Assembly (NCBI GenBank): GCA_023052935.1
Contig: CM041292.1
Location: 81,788,169-81,852,168 of the forward strand
DNA: 64,000 bases
Direction: 5' to 3'
Origin: Piezodorus guildinii
Lineage: Eukaryota; Arthropoda; Insecta; Hemiptera; Pentatomidae
The position numbers were made by a program, and so were the translations under genes. Numbering within the stretch: position 1 is the stretch's first letter; each line of letters opens with the position of its first letter. Shown piece by piece: positions 45,213-56,524 of the stretch. The notes beneath the pieces are model-generated. The model ran no database searches. It was not told the origin of the DNA and saw only the letters and a list, made by a program, of their open reading frames with translations.

Positions 45213-45214
45213 TA

Positions 45215-46265
45215 TTAATGTTATCCATTTCTTATAATTATTTCTAAACAAATATTCCTCGAAAATTTTAGTATGCTGCCTAATAAACAACCCATTTAGT
45301 TGGGCAGCACTGTTTTATAAATAAAGTATTTTATTTCTCTTCAGGGCGTCGACAGGCAAAATCCCAACTGTGAACATCGGATTTAGTTTTAAAAAAATAT
45401 GATCATATTTGAAAAGATTTAAATTTTTTCAGTTTATTATTATTAACTTCTATAAAATCCACAACTTTAGTCGAATAAAAAATTAAATTATAAGAAAGTA
45501 ATCATAATATGAAACATTTCATTTGACCGTTTATATATCTAAACTCTCTAGTGATTGCACATTTATTATTTATGACTTATTTTATTGAAAAAAAACATAG
45601 ATTTCTGATATTATATAATCCCAGCCGAAGTAAAATTTTACAAAACTTTATTTTTAAAATTATTTTCGATTACATATTACCATACTCTAGTAACCGATTG
45701 AAAAAAAAATTACACCACAATATATAAATAGATAAATAAACATTGGCTCATCATTTCTTTTTTTTTTTTTTTTTTTAATGTCGTTGACTGTGATTTATAT
45801 CGGAGAGTGGGAGGGCCCTAGAACAGTTGCCTTGTAAGGCCATTCTAAGGATTGCTGGAGTCATTTGAACTTTATGGTTCAGGATAGAGTTTATTACAAG
45901 ACTTAACTAGAAAACGGCATTTCCAATGTACACGCGACGCGAGATCATAGTACTATCGTTCTTTACTGAATAAAAACATTTTCTAAACAAACATGAATTC
46001 CCCACATAATATATATTATCAAGTATATTTACAAATACATTTTTTATTACTTATAAAAAAAATATATATATTAGTAAAAAAAAAGATTAATACAATTCTA
46101 ATATTTAACTCATTTTTTTACTTTTACTCATTTACTATGAAACCATTTAATATTTACCTGAAGGAGAAAAGTTTTACAGGATGATTTTATTTATTTTTAT
46201 ATATTTTTGTTTTGGAAATTATAATTATAATATATACCTATATCATACTTTTGGGAAGCCAAAGG
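45215..46265. other. AT-rich, no gene recognised
   Basis: T run at 45756-45778, followed by a small complex patch (45780-45930, ggagagtgggagggccctag). Open frame 45993-46184 is low-complexity. Confidence 0.45.
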
Positions 46266-46269
46266 GTAT

Positions 46270-46765
46270 AAGAAAAAACTCTTAATTTTTTTTTTCTTTT
46301 TTTTTTAATTCTGTTATTGGAAATAATAGTACAATAAGTTAATGAGCTATTTACAGAAAATTAGCTTGAAAAAGTCTTGAGAAGAATCTACCCAGCGGTA
46401 GAACTTCAATGTTTATTTGATCAGCAAGTCTCGAGGACAACGCCTTTTCAGAAGCCTCGGAGGATTGTCGGGAATAGATGTCGATGAGGGGATACGGACA
46501 AGCGAGTTTTTATGTGCGGTTAATTTGGAATGAAAGGAGGTGTTTGTTTTTTTGGGCTATTTCTGCAACTAGTGGGATATTCAGGTCTCAATGGATGAGT
46601 TTATTGGTAACAAAGTAAGGAACGTCGTGGATTTGTCGAAGGATTTTGGACTGAAAGGATTGGATGCGGAAGGAATTTGAGGGTCTAGTGGACCCCCATA
46701 GCTCAATGCTACGAGGTTTTGAAGTAAAGAGGGAGTTTTGTTCGTTTATCAAGTCAGTTTTTTAA
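46270..46765 (-). pseudogene. LINE fragment, same family as 40.7 kb
   Basis: Aligns with 40.7-41.2 kb in the same orientation: poly(A) (Ts at 46290-46306), aagtctcgaggacaacgcct and cagaagcctcggaggattgt, ggtaacaaagtaaggaacgt, then gactgaaaggattggatgcg. Frames are broken. Also 5' truncated. Confidence 0.75.
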
Positions 46766-46769
46766 TAGT

Positions 46770-48920
46770 TTTGTGCAGTTCCATGCCTTAAAATTCAAAG
46801 CTTTTAAAGTTAATGAACCGCAACATTTATATGAATTTTCTTTATATATAATTTCAACTGTTATATTTTTTAATAAAAAATAAGTGTATTAATTCAATGT
46901 GTTTGTTTACTTAAAATTCATTTTATTGAGGAATGAAGTGTCGGATATTTCGGACTTTGTTGTAATATAGTTTTCCTTTACCCCAACGAATATTTTACTT
47001 AAGTTCAGGATCGATTTTTAGCTAAATAGTATCAATACTGTTTAAATTCATTTATTGTCCCAGTGCTATTTTTATATTTACGTTCCTCAGCCTCTGCTTT
47101 CGAGAAAGTCGTGTGAATTTTTCACTAGCGTTGGTTTCTCGAGTACCAGTTCCGATCGCTGCTTTCTACTCCTAAGTCCAAAATCGAACGACGGAATGAA
47201 ACATGCAATTATTTTATAAATACCTCATTTCCTGCTTCGGTTAGGACAAACTCTGTGAGAGAAAGTTGTCGATCAATGACCGTGATTGGTCCTGGTTCAT
47301 CTAGGGTCCAATCTCGAATATGCTTATTTACCATTCATTACGATAGAAACTTTAACAACAAAAATTGATGAAATTTTCCTTTTGTGTTCCAATTTTTTCG
47401 TTCACCTTATTGGTCCTATAAGGTCGAAATAGTATATTTTTTTTATTATGCTATTCGTTAGGGGATTCGAGATATGATAGGTCTAAATATCTTAGGCATA
47501 TGCATATGGTATTTGCTTATTAGCGTTTATCCATTTCACATTTATTTTTTTCACCTTCATGGAACAAACTTCGATGTTGATGGTTGTTTTTAGTTAAAAA
47601 AAAAAAAAAAATACCCCAAAAATATTGATAAATTTGTAAATCTTGGGATCTTTAACTTCGCTAATTTTAAGGTTTTTCTCTCTATTGCCTTTTAATTATG
47701 CTAGATGGTTTTGAAGTGGTATGTGAATGGAGTTTTGGGATCTCTCGTCTCTCTCCCCTATTTTAAAATTGTCAATATTTCATTTAAAGATAAATATCGA
47801 TCTTAGAAATTTCATATCAAAAGGTTGGTATATTAGGAGAAATCTCAATCTTATCATTTTTTTTATTCATTGCTAAAAACTGCTTATAAAGAATTTTTTT
47901 TATAGCTTATTCATTTTAATGTACTTATATAATTTATTTAACCTTATCCAAATAATCTAGAATAATATATCTATTCGTTCTGATTACATTGATACCAACA
48001 ATTATTTTTTACCTGTTTTGTTCCTCGTGACCCATTATTTATTCTTATTAATTTATTTATGATGATATGCATATAATTGCTTTTTTTCAAATGTTCTTTA
48101 AGCCGTTAAAAATAATCGATTGAAACTTGCTGGATTTATTCTTAACTAATGACTTATTTACCGACCGTTCTCTGAAAAACTACACAATATTTATGCATTG
48201 TATTGCGGGATAAGAATTAATTCTATTGGTAACGACTATTTAACTGCAAGAAAAATATGTCAACAAATGATTCAGCCAAAAATCGTCTAATTTTATTTAT
48301 TTTTTTGATATTGTCCAAGGAGGCATAGTAAGATAAAATAATCATTTCAGTATTCTTGTAATGTAACCATGACCGAAAGAACTATTATTCAGTTCATGTG
48401 AGGTGTCATCATTTCTTTTTTACTGATTTTTTACGTTTTTAGCTTCATATAAACATTTAAAACAAACTTTGCCGATTATAGTTTGCTAAAGGATTTTAGG
48501 CATGCCTTAGCATTAATTCTTTGGTAGCTACACTCTTATTAATATTCATACAAATGTTTACAATTACACTTCAAAAACACTTATATAGTTATAATTTCTC
48601 TAGTTGATAGTGAAAATACAATAAATTAACGCGTCACTGATTCAGTACGTGAGCTCTTTGAGAATTCGTCATGCTTTCCCTTGTATACATCAAACTGAGA
48701 CGACAACCTATCAATTGCCAACTTTGAAAACTGTTTCATGACAGATTTTTTTATTTTCTTTATGATATAAATGCTATAACGTCCATTATTATATAATTGT
48801 AACTACCTTTCCATTTAGTTTCTGGTTGGCTTGACTTCTTCCGGGTAGTTATCTTTCTTGGCAATTAAACGGAATATTAAAATTTATTGGGATTCTTCAA
48901 CCGTGCTATATTTTAAATAT
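46770..48920. other. mostly AT-rich; complex patch at 47.05-47.34 kb
   Basis: No repeat match. The patch 47050-47340 is GC-richer and holds a 41-codon minus-strand frame (entered separately). An A run lies at 47598-47611. The rest shows nothing. Confidence 0.4.
47209..47334 (-). CDS. candidate short coding segment, unidentified
   Basis: 41 codons from an ATG at 47334 to a stop at 47209-47211. Reads MVNKHIRDWTLDEPGPITV and ends LTEFVLTEAGNEVFIK. Composition is protein-like (acidic, few Asn/Lys/Ile runs) and differs from shadow frames in AT-rich DNA. The ATG may be internal, with the real exon starting at an AG near 47322. No family recognised. Confidence 0.2.
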   Translation of the reverse strand: MVNKHIRDWTLDEPGPITVIDRQLSLTEFVLTEAGNEVFIK

Positions 48921-48924
48921 GAAA

Positions 48925-48970
48925 TCAATTCCCACTCTAACCCACTAGTTTCAATCCTTTCTTCCTCTTG
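48925..48970 (+). repeat. small LINE fragment, 40.7 kb family
   Basis: caattcccactctaacccac followed by tagtttcaatcctttcttcc matches the coding 3' region of that LINE (seen also at 56.36 kb). Confidence 0.55.
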
Positions 48971-49119
48971 GTTTAGTTACAATGATTAGCCTTTTATAGT
49001 TACACTCACATTCACTTTTTGTATTCCAAAATGCAAACAAATATAATTTAAAATACGAAATTACATAGAGGAATTAATAATTTTCATTAGTTTATATTAT
49101 TATTACATGAAGTAATATT

Positions 49120-49500
49120 ACGAACTAGCTGACCCGACAGACGATGTCCTGTCTTAACTATTGTATGTCTTGGCAAATCAGTCGTCGTTGATGCGATGAC
49201 CAAGGGAAAAGGCGATTACTTTATATATATATGAAATAATAAGTTAAAATTTTTTTTGGTGGTTACCGAAAATAATTCTATTAAAACATTATTGGCATTT
49301 TTCGCAAATTTCTTTCAATCATATATTTTTTCAATGAATTTAATACATCATTAAATTCAATGTTGAATTTAATGATGTAATAATATGTTATCTGTCCTAC
49401 TGAAGTAGGAAAAATTCCTGCGTTTGCGTTTTTGCGTTCCCCTAAATGCAAAGGTGATTGTCAGAAGCTGTTTGTGTTGTATTCAGAATGGCAAAGTTTA
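49120..49500. repeat. dispersed-repeat head and perfect palindrome
   Basis: gaactagctgacccgacaga, then cgatgtcctgtc (49123-49154), resembles the head of a dispersed repeat I associate with many insect genomes (from memory). A perfect palindrome with 17-base arms and a 2-base centre lies at 49344-49379 (arm TACATCATTAAATTCAA). No coding. Confidence 0.4.
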
Positions 49501-49564
49501 CAGTTCATTTTTTTTTTAATATGTTTTGTAGTAAATCCAGGAAGAAATAAAGTCCCGATTAACG

Positions 49565-50083
49565 GTGGGAAATGCGTGTTATTATTCAGTTGCTAAATTA
49601 CTTAGCTCGCGGCTTCTGTCTAAAAACTCAAAGGTTAGAATTTATAAAACTATTATTCTTACGACGGTTCTTTACGGATGCGAAACGTGGCCGCTTACTT
49701 TGAAGGATGAACAACGGCTTAAGGTTTTCGAAAATAAGGTACTGCTTGAAATATTTGGTCCGAAGAGAGATGTAGCCACTGGGGAATTTAGAAGGTTGCA
49801 CAACGCGGAATTGCGGAGTTTGTACCCTGTGAATATAATTGAGTTGATAGCATCGTGGAGACTCAAATGGGCCCGTAAAGTTGTTGGGCTCGGTGAGGAA
49901 CGGATTCCGAGAAATTTGGTACTCGCTGAACCGACTGGTAGGCGTCCGAAAGGTAGGCCGAAGCGTCGATGGGAGGATTGCATTAAGGCTGATCTTGGGG
50001 GCTTGGGCTTGACAGGCGAACATTGGACGAGTCTGTGCAGGAGCAGTTTGGGGATATCGGACTCGAACCTTCGGGTTCGGTAA
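49565..50083 (+). CDS. LINE reverse transcriptase C-terminus, open frame
   Basis: 172 codons: MGNACYYSVAKLLSSRLLSK, IYKTIILTTVLYGCETWPLT (the Y-G-x-E-x-W motif after the RT thumb), KVFENKVLLEIFGPKRD, then a Trp/Arg-rich end (WRLKWARKVVGLGEERIPRN, RRPKGRPKRRWEDCIKADLG) and the stop. The RT palm and endonuclease are missing. A short UTR and ATT repeats (50090-50102) form the tail. The frame is intact, so the insertion is probably young. A short antisense piece of the same family is at 55.83 kb. Confidence 0.8.
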   Translation: MGNACYYSVAKLLSSRLLSKNSKVRIYKTIILTTVLYGCETWPLTLKDEQRLKVFENKVLLEIFGPKRDVATGEFRRLHNAELRSLYPVNIIELIASWRLKWARKVVGLGEERIPRNLVLAEPTGRRPKGRPKRRWEDCIKADLGGLGLTGEHWTSLCRSSLGISDSNLRVR

Positions 50084-50104
50084 GCCTTTTATTATTATTA
50101 TTTG

Positions 50105-50485
50105 TAGTAAAATTATAAATAATAACTATTTTATATATGAATAAAAATATATTTTCAGTATATTGTCCCTAATCCTTTAAATTGTATGCAAAAAACGTTA
50201 TTTATTCTGTTTTTTTGTGTTAAAACAACTAATGGAAGATGTAATTAATCACTGTAAACTAACTTAAATATGCAAAAACCTCGTTAATTATAAGTTTTAA
50301 AATTAGCTGGATATTAATTATGTGATATTAATCTGTATAAAGTTCAATGAGAAACTTCGAGAGAAAGTGTTTTCTCCCTATGGTATTGTGTAAATTTGGA
50401 TTCTGAAATATCTCTTGTTGTGGACTTCTATACAACGGAGGTCCTAATAATATATATAGATATAAAATAATGAGGAAAGAATAAA
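50105..50485. other. AT-rich spacer
   Basis: No feature recognised. Confidence 0.4.
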
Positions 50486-50488
50486 AAA

Positions 50489-51206
50489 AAATCTGGTGCA
50501 GGCAACACACGACTTTCTCTTACCTCCATTTTTGAAATCGATTAAAGAATTTTCAAATTCAGTTAGAGATAAAAATGAGTGAAACCATTAAGAATTAATT
50601 AAATGGAATTGTTATAGAAACATGTGTTTCATTAAAAAATCTATTATATTATTATCTATAATAATCAGTTAGTTTTATCGGCTTTTCATCACTCGCTATT
50701 AACTTTTAAAAGCTTGTGTATAAAATAATATATTTTTCTAAAATCTTTAGCTTTCAAACGGTATATCACACATGTATCTTACTGTTCGTTTGTTCAAAAA
50801 CAAAAAAAATTGCATTAAAAACATATTTTTTTCAGTTTTTTGCTATAGTTGTTTTTTAAATTCGTACAACTTACATATTTAGCTGTTATTTATCTAAGCT
50901 AACAACATATTATGGTTATTTTTTATAGAATCTACAAAATTAAAGGTACTTTATAGGAAGACAATTTAAAATATCGGCATTTCAGCCCTGTCAGACTATT
51001 TTTTATCAGAATAAAACCTACTTGATGTTAAATACTATCAAATTTTACATTGACATTGCGAGTTTAATCAAAATCGTCTGAACCGTTTTTGAGAAAATCA
51101 TAAATCAGGGGACCCTAAAACGTGAATTTCTGTTGAAAACTGGAATTCGAAAATTTTCACGATCGCAATACTTTCCCTTACTATATATAGTAAGTGAAAG
51201 TAAAAA
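50489..51206 (-). mobile_element. Element X, copy 7 (shortened)
   Basis: Both ends are present (atctggtgcaggcaacacac at left; cgatcgcaatactttccctt and the palindrome CTTACTATATATAGTAAG with gtgaaag at right). The part between atcgtctgaaccgtttttga and caggggaccctaaaacgtga is deleted relative to copy 4. Confidence 0.85.
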
Positions 51207-51209
51207 TAG

Positions 51210-52945
51210 TATAAAAGCTTTGGTTGTAAAATATGTTAAATTTAAGTATATGAATAGCATATTCTTTCCAATTTCACCAAGTGTTACAGAAAGAGAGCAT
51301 ACAAATATGGTGTACTGTATTTTTGCTTTGTCTTGATTTAATTATTTTTAGTTATTACCTTTTATCGTGGAACTCAGTTTAAAAATGTGTCCATAGGTTA
51401 AAGGAGCGGTTTTGGATGAACTAGAAGGATTGGGCGTTTCAGCAAGTTTTCATGATTTAAATGAATTTTTTTTTTACTGTCATTGTAGTTTTTATGACTT
51501 CACTGTTAATATTTTATGCACTAGTAAAACCTGAGAACGGGATATTTACCTGTAGGAAATAACTATTTTTTAAATTAACTATTAATTATTTTATTTTTTA
51601 CAGATACAGTTTTATTAAATAGTTTTAATTAAATCTTGATAACTTAAAGATTATATCTCGTTTATTAAAGGAAAAATATTTATACAAGAGGATATTATTA
51701 TTTTTTTTTTTTTTTTTATGTTTCGATGTCCAATGAGTGTATAACAGATATAAGTAACTAACAAACCGACGATTAATATTATTCTATGAACTTATCAATG
51801 AGTTAATGTGTCATATGTCTAACGTATTAAAAATTTCTGCATTTGCACTTGAGTTTTTCCTCTTAAATTTTCCCAAAATTCAAAGGTAACAAACCTATAC
51901 AATAATTTCAAATGAGCCTATTGTTAGTATAGAGTGAATATATGGTGGAATCTTAATATGTTAGATTTTGATTTTTCTTTTTAACTACTTTTTAGTACCT
52001 TTCTTCATTCCTATATCGTATTATACACATTATCGATGTATACAAACAGCATTTCTGCACTTGCTGGTATTTAAGTTATTGGATATCCATGAGTGAAATC
52101 TTGACCTTTCTTCTATAACAGGAATAGGTTCGTAGCTTGTTTACCTCCAATAAATATCAACAACTTGGAGATAAGTAACTAGTTTGCTGCTAATATTAAA
52201 TAATTAATACTTGTTTAAGTAAGAATAATAATTTCAATTTCACTACTTATAGAAATTTCTTTTTAATGCACGACGGCATCTTTCCTACTTATATATTTTC
52301 ATATATGGTCCAGTGAAAGTTGAATTGAATAAAATGTTTACATTAAAAAGTAATTAACAAAAATTTTTCGTATCCGTCTCATTTGATATGTGTTCTCTAA
52401 CACTCTCCATTACCTTAAACGATTATATGTTTGGTACTACTATTTTTATTACTATTTCTTTGCAGGTATGATACATTCATTATTTCATATTCGTTTTAAA
52501 CCTAGTTAAAAATACCATCTTTAGCTAATATTTAAAGTACTTCGTATTATTCATTGATGAATTAATCAGTGTTGTTCTACAAAGTTCTACAAGCCCTGTG
52601 ACTTTTGTATTATTATTTTCAATTGGTATATTATGTTGTTGTTTTTTTATGTCAAATAAAGGAAATGAAAAAAATAGAAAAAATATTATCCACTTCTTTG
52701 CGGAATAGTTTATTATAACAAATTTGAAAAAAATACACATTTAGGCCATTTCAGGCTATTTCTTAGTAATTATAACCATTAATGTATGAATTAATACCTG
52801 TAAAGAGTAATGTCTTTTTGAAACAATTTCAGATAATAAAACTAATTAAAAAAAAACAAAGAGTCCTGGGCAGTATTAATTTTTTTCCATGTTACCGCAA
52901 ATATACACTATGATGAAAAATTAAAAACTGAATATTATAGGCTGT
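51210..52945. other. AT-rich, no gene recognised
   Basis: T run at 51703-51717. Frames at 51133-51336 and 52525-52740 have no motif. Confidence 0.5.
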
Positions 52946-52952
52946 TATATTA

Positions 52953-53386
52953 TTGGGTCGCAAAATAAGTTTCTTAGGGTTTTTCAATATTTCAATTTGA
53001 TCATCTCTGTGTTTATTAAATCATGTTTACTTTGTCAATAATATTTACATATTTAAAAAAAAAAAAAGGATTAGTTAAGGTGGTTTTATGCATCAGTTTC
53101 AACTGAAATTCCTTATCTTTAAGTGATATTTTGCTTGCTAAAATCGAAGAGAAAAAATTCATTCATTTCGTTATGTAATGATTTTTTTTTTTCCGAAATG
53201 AAAATCCGCTGCCCAGAAGTTAACAAAATTTGCATTGTGTATGGCGATGATGCGTTAGGAGAGAGCACCGTCAGCAAGTGGTTTGCTCGGGTCGTTCTTC
53301 AGCTGTTGATAACGACCAAATTCAAACAATTACCTGATCGATGGAAACATATAATAAATCAAAATATGTCATATTTAAATTATTAA
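52953..53386 (+). mobile_element. mariner of a second lineage, deleted and 3' truncated
   Basis: The left terminal repeat (TTGGGTCGCAAAATAAGTTT) resembles mellifera-group mariners. The transposase is reduced to the helix-turn-helix (VNKICIVYGDDALGESTVSK then WFAR, with SGRSSAVDNDQIQTI in another frame) joined to the C-terminus (DRWKHIINQNMSYLNY). All catalytic residues are deleted and the right terminal repeat was not found. Unrelated in sequence to the two mariners at 30.9 and 44.3 kb. Confidence 0.75.
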
Positions 53387-53394
53387 AACTATTT

Positions 53395-53545
53395 AATAGA
53401 ATCTGAAGTATTTATTGAAATCATCAGTAAAAACCGTTATGAACTTTTTTACAACTCAATACTTCACCACTTTATTAAATAATACAAAACGTTTCGGCCG
53501 ATGCGCCATCTTCAGGTGCAAAAAAAATTTTGTCTTTATGGTGTG
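53395..53545 (-). mobile_element. Penelope-like element end with hammerhead-like core
   Basis: On the minus strand 53515-53491 reads CTGAAGA, T, GGC, a 6-base loop, GCC, GAAAC, matching the CTGANGA...GAAAC hammerhead pattern with a very short stem II. The downstream part has ttgtaaaaaagttcataacg, similar to Penelope-like terminal sequences as I recall them. No coding part. Confidence 0.5.
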
Positions 53546-53549
53546 TAGA

Positions 53550-54950
53550 TAATTCCAACGAGAAGCCTTCACATGCAGTAGTATAAAGCCTCTTATATAC
53601 TATTGAATTTTTTTACCTCCACTTTAAATTATTAACAAAGTTAATTCAATAAATTGATTCAATAGAATAATTGTATAATAACATAAAAGAAGTTTTTTAT
53701 TTAGACATAAATCTACTTTAAATATATTTTAAGTTTCACTAGTTAAGTTTCATTTGTTCGTAAACACTTTTTATTTATTTATCTAAACACCCTTCCTTGC
53801 ATAATATGCAACACGGGTAGTGACAACGTCTAGTCGTCAGTTATAGCAACAAGTTGACGTTGCCAACAATCTTCTTTAAGATTGTCCGTCTTCTAATTTT
53901 TTTAACCTTAAGGAGCCCCCTCTCTGCCTTCTCTGCTTCCCGCTGGTCTTCCAGCGATCCTGAAATGGTCAGGACCCACGGCTGTTTTCTACCCGTAAAC
54001 AAACTCCTAGTCCTTGCGCAGGGGCAATATCATAACCAATGAAGGTCTACTGAGGTGTGATTATTGCTAGTTGGAAACGTAAACACTTTGTAAAACACTT
54101 ATTGAAAAAAAAATATATAAACAAAATCCGTAATGCAATCTAAATGAGGTATAAATTTATATATTTTATTGACTCTATTGATTGGATTAGCCATAGAAGG
54201 AAATATTAAATGAAAGTCTCCAGCAAAGATTTGTAGGCCACGGCAAGGGCAATTATTAAGTAATTGATTAACATAATCGGAAAAATGTAACAAGGCCTTG
54301 GTCACAATCAGTGATAATTTTTTTACCCTTCAATTCACAGAAAATTGAGAACTCTAGTTCACTTCTGGCTGACGCAATCAATCAATCACTCAGAAATTTA
54401 AAAATTTTCGATTCTTTCTTGATTAGGAATATTAAGTGACTACATATATCTACGTATTTTACTGAAAATAAATCAGAATATTCAGGTGGAAAGGTTACTG
54501 AAAAAACAATGGTATGAACTCAGCTTCACAGTATTATAATAAAATAAAATCTATTTCAATTTTTCTTTTATGTATAAATAATAATCTGAGTTATATCATA
54601 TAGAGTAATTAAAATTAACAACATTCAATACTGTTGAATCAAATAAAATGAAACTGAATCATTGTCATAACATGTTTGAACCCGATAAGGAAAGATTTGA
54701 TTTTTATCGATTCTAAAAATTGAATTATTTATGCACAATTCGAAAGATCGTTTCTTATCCGATATTCAACCTAATGGAATTATTTTCCTCTTTCTATCTG
54801 TCATTCCAATTCTCTTCCCACCTTAAAATCCCGCTTATTTATGCATATCCTAACTAATCAGTCATAACAGAATTGTAAATAAGGTTCTATTTAATTTTAT
54901 ATTCATATGTCTATTTTCTATTAGTTTTAGTTTTCTATTACTCTAAGACT
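53550..54950. other. no gene recognised
   Basis: A GC-richer patch at 53915-54005 (ggagccccctctctgccttc) is unassigned. The rest is AT-rich. Confidence 0.4.
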
Positions 54951-54954
54951 TTGA

Positions 54955-55030
54955 TTTATTGATTTATATATTTTGTAAATTTTATTTTAAAGGGACTTGT
55001 CCCAAGATAATGAAGAATTTATTTATTAAA
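54955..55030 (+). repeat. LINE 3' tail hairpin, 15.5 kb family
   Basis: taaagggacttgtcccaaga at 54989 matches the terminal caagggaccttgtcccagaa of the LINE at 16.96 kb. Only the extreme 3' end is visible. Confidence 0.4.
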
Positions 55031-55034
55031 AAAC

Positions 55035-55820
55035 TTATGCTCGTTACACGCGAATCACAACTATGCTATCCGATTTACAACTCCGATCGATTAAAAAATT
55101 TACATATTCGTTGCCGCAAACTTTTTTTTTCCTCTTGGAAAGTTGGTGCTTATAAAAAGACTATTCTAAAACGTTATACACATAAACGTACAAAACACGT
55201 CTTACTTAACTAACTGTGGAATATGAAAATGTATTGGTATAGTATACAAAAATGAAATCAATAGTTAATTTTTATGTCAATTACCTGTCTTATTTACATT
55301 ATGTTAATTAATAATTTGTTTTGTTATTTACTTTACATCTTTTTATTATTTAGGTTTTTTTTTTAGAATTTTCCTACTGTTTTAAAAGTAACTTAGGCTA
55401 CAATAACTATTAATCCCTACTGTAAATATCACTCAAGTATAACATGTAATTTGTACAATAACACTACATGTTTAATACAAATGTAATACAACACAAGTAT
55501 AAAAAAAAAAAAAAAAAATATCTTAAAAAAATCTTTTTATTCCAAGCAAGAGTTAGTGATCAAGCAGTATTTTGTGTCATTCATTCCCTAATTTAAGTCC
55601 ATAACAAGTTAAACTCCATTAAGCAAACGAACTTAAAATTATTTTATTAATCAACTTTTAGTATTTTAACTATCATAAATTGTGTTTGGATTTATTACTT
55701 TTTATTTTAATTAAAGTGTGTTGGAGGAAGTCTTGAAGCAAATGGTATCAAACTTTTTTCACAAAATTTATTTTTAAAAATCTGGGTTACCTGACTTACC
55801 CAACTTTCACTTTTACGTTG
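55035..55820. other. AT-rich, no gene recognised
   Basis: A run at 55502-55518. The 84-codon frame from 54959 is Lys/Arg-rich without a family motif. Confidence 0.4.
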
Positions 55821-55824
55821 AAGA

Positions 55825-55985
55825 ATATAATAATTATAGGCGAACCCGAAGGTCTGATACCACCAAATGTTTCCTCCAATGACCAATTTCGTCCAATGAC
55901 CACCGTCCAAGCTCCCTAGATCAAACTTGATACAATCCTCACACCGATGCCTGAGTCTACCTCTTGACGACTTCTTGTCGGTTTC
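55825..55985 (-). pseudogene. LINE C-terminal tail fragment, 49.5 kb family
   Basis: On the minus strand EDCIKFDLGSLDGGHWTKL (55945-55880), then QTFGFA, parallels EDCIKADLGGLG..EHWTSL and SNLRVR at the end of the 49.57 kb frame. One frameshift. Confidence 0.6.
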
Positions 55986-55999
55986 AATAAAAAAATTAA

Positions 56000-56520
56000 A
56001 ATTCAGTAAACGTCTTACTTAGGAACTCTCATACAAGACTGAAACGACAAGAAACTGCACAACCTTTTCGACTACTTTAACACTTAATAGACAAACGGTC
56101 TAATCTTCCACTCAGCAACAAAAGACTCATCTACATGACTATTATAAGGCCGATATGGACTTACGGAGTTGAGCTTTGGGGCTCTACTAAACCATCGAAT
56201 TCTTCCGTATCCAATCCCTATAAACCAAAATCCTTTGTAATATCCTCAATGATCCTTATTTTGTCACGAATAAACTCATCCATAAAGACCTTGATGTTCC
56301 GTATGTTGCTGAGTAGACCCAACCCAGATATCAGCCCTTTCATGAAAAACTCCATTCCCACCCTAATCCTCTAGTTTCAATCCTTTCTACCTCTTAAATA
56401 CCTGTCAATCCTCCGAGGTGTCTGAAAAGGAGATTGCCCCGAGACCTTCTAGTTTAGAATAATTTTAGAATGCTTCCATTGGAAAGGTTCTATACATGTG
56501 TTTCATGTCTTCTTATATTT
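56000..56520 (+). pseudogene. LINE C-terminal fragment, 40.7 kb family
   Basis: Plus-strand copy of the region encoding MTIIRPIWTYGVELWGSTKP (56135-56194) through the basic end and 3' UTR (gattgccccgagaccttcta, gcttccattggaaaggttct). Several frameshifts follow STKPSNSS. Opposite orientation to 40.7 kb. Confidence 0.8.
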
Positions 56521-56524
56521 CATT

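Noticed and set aside
49628..50023. Minus-strand frames of 103 and 131 codons
   Set aside because: Shadows of the plus-strand LINE frame at 49565-50083.
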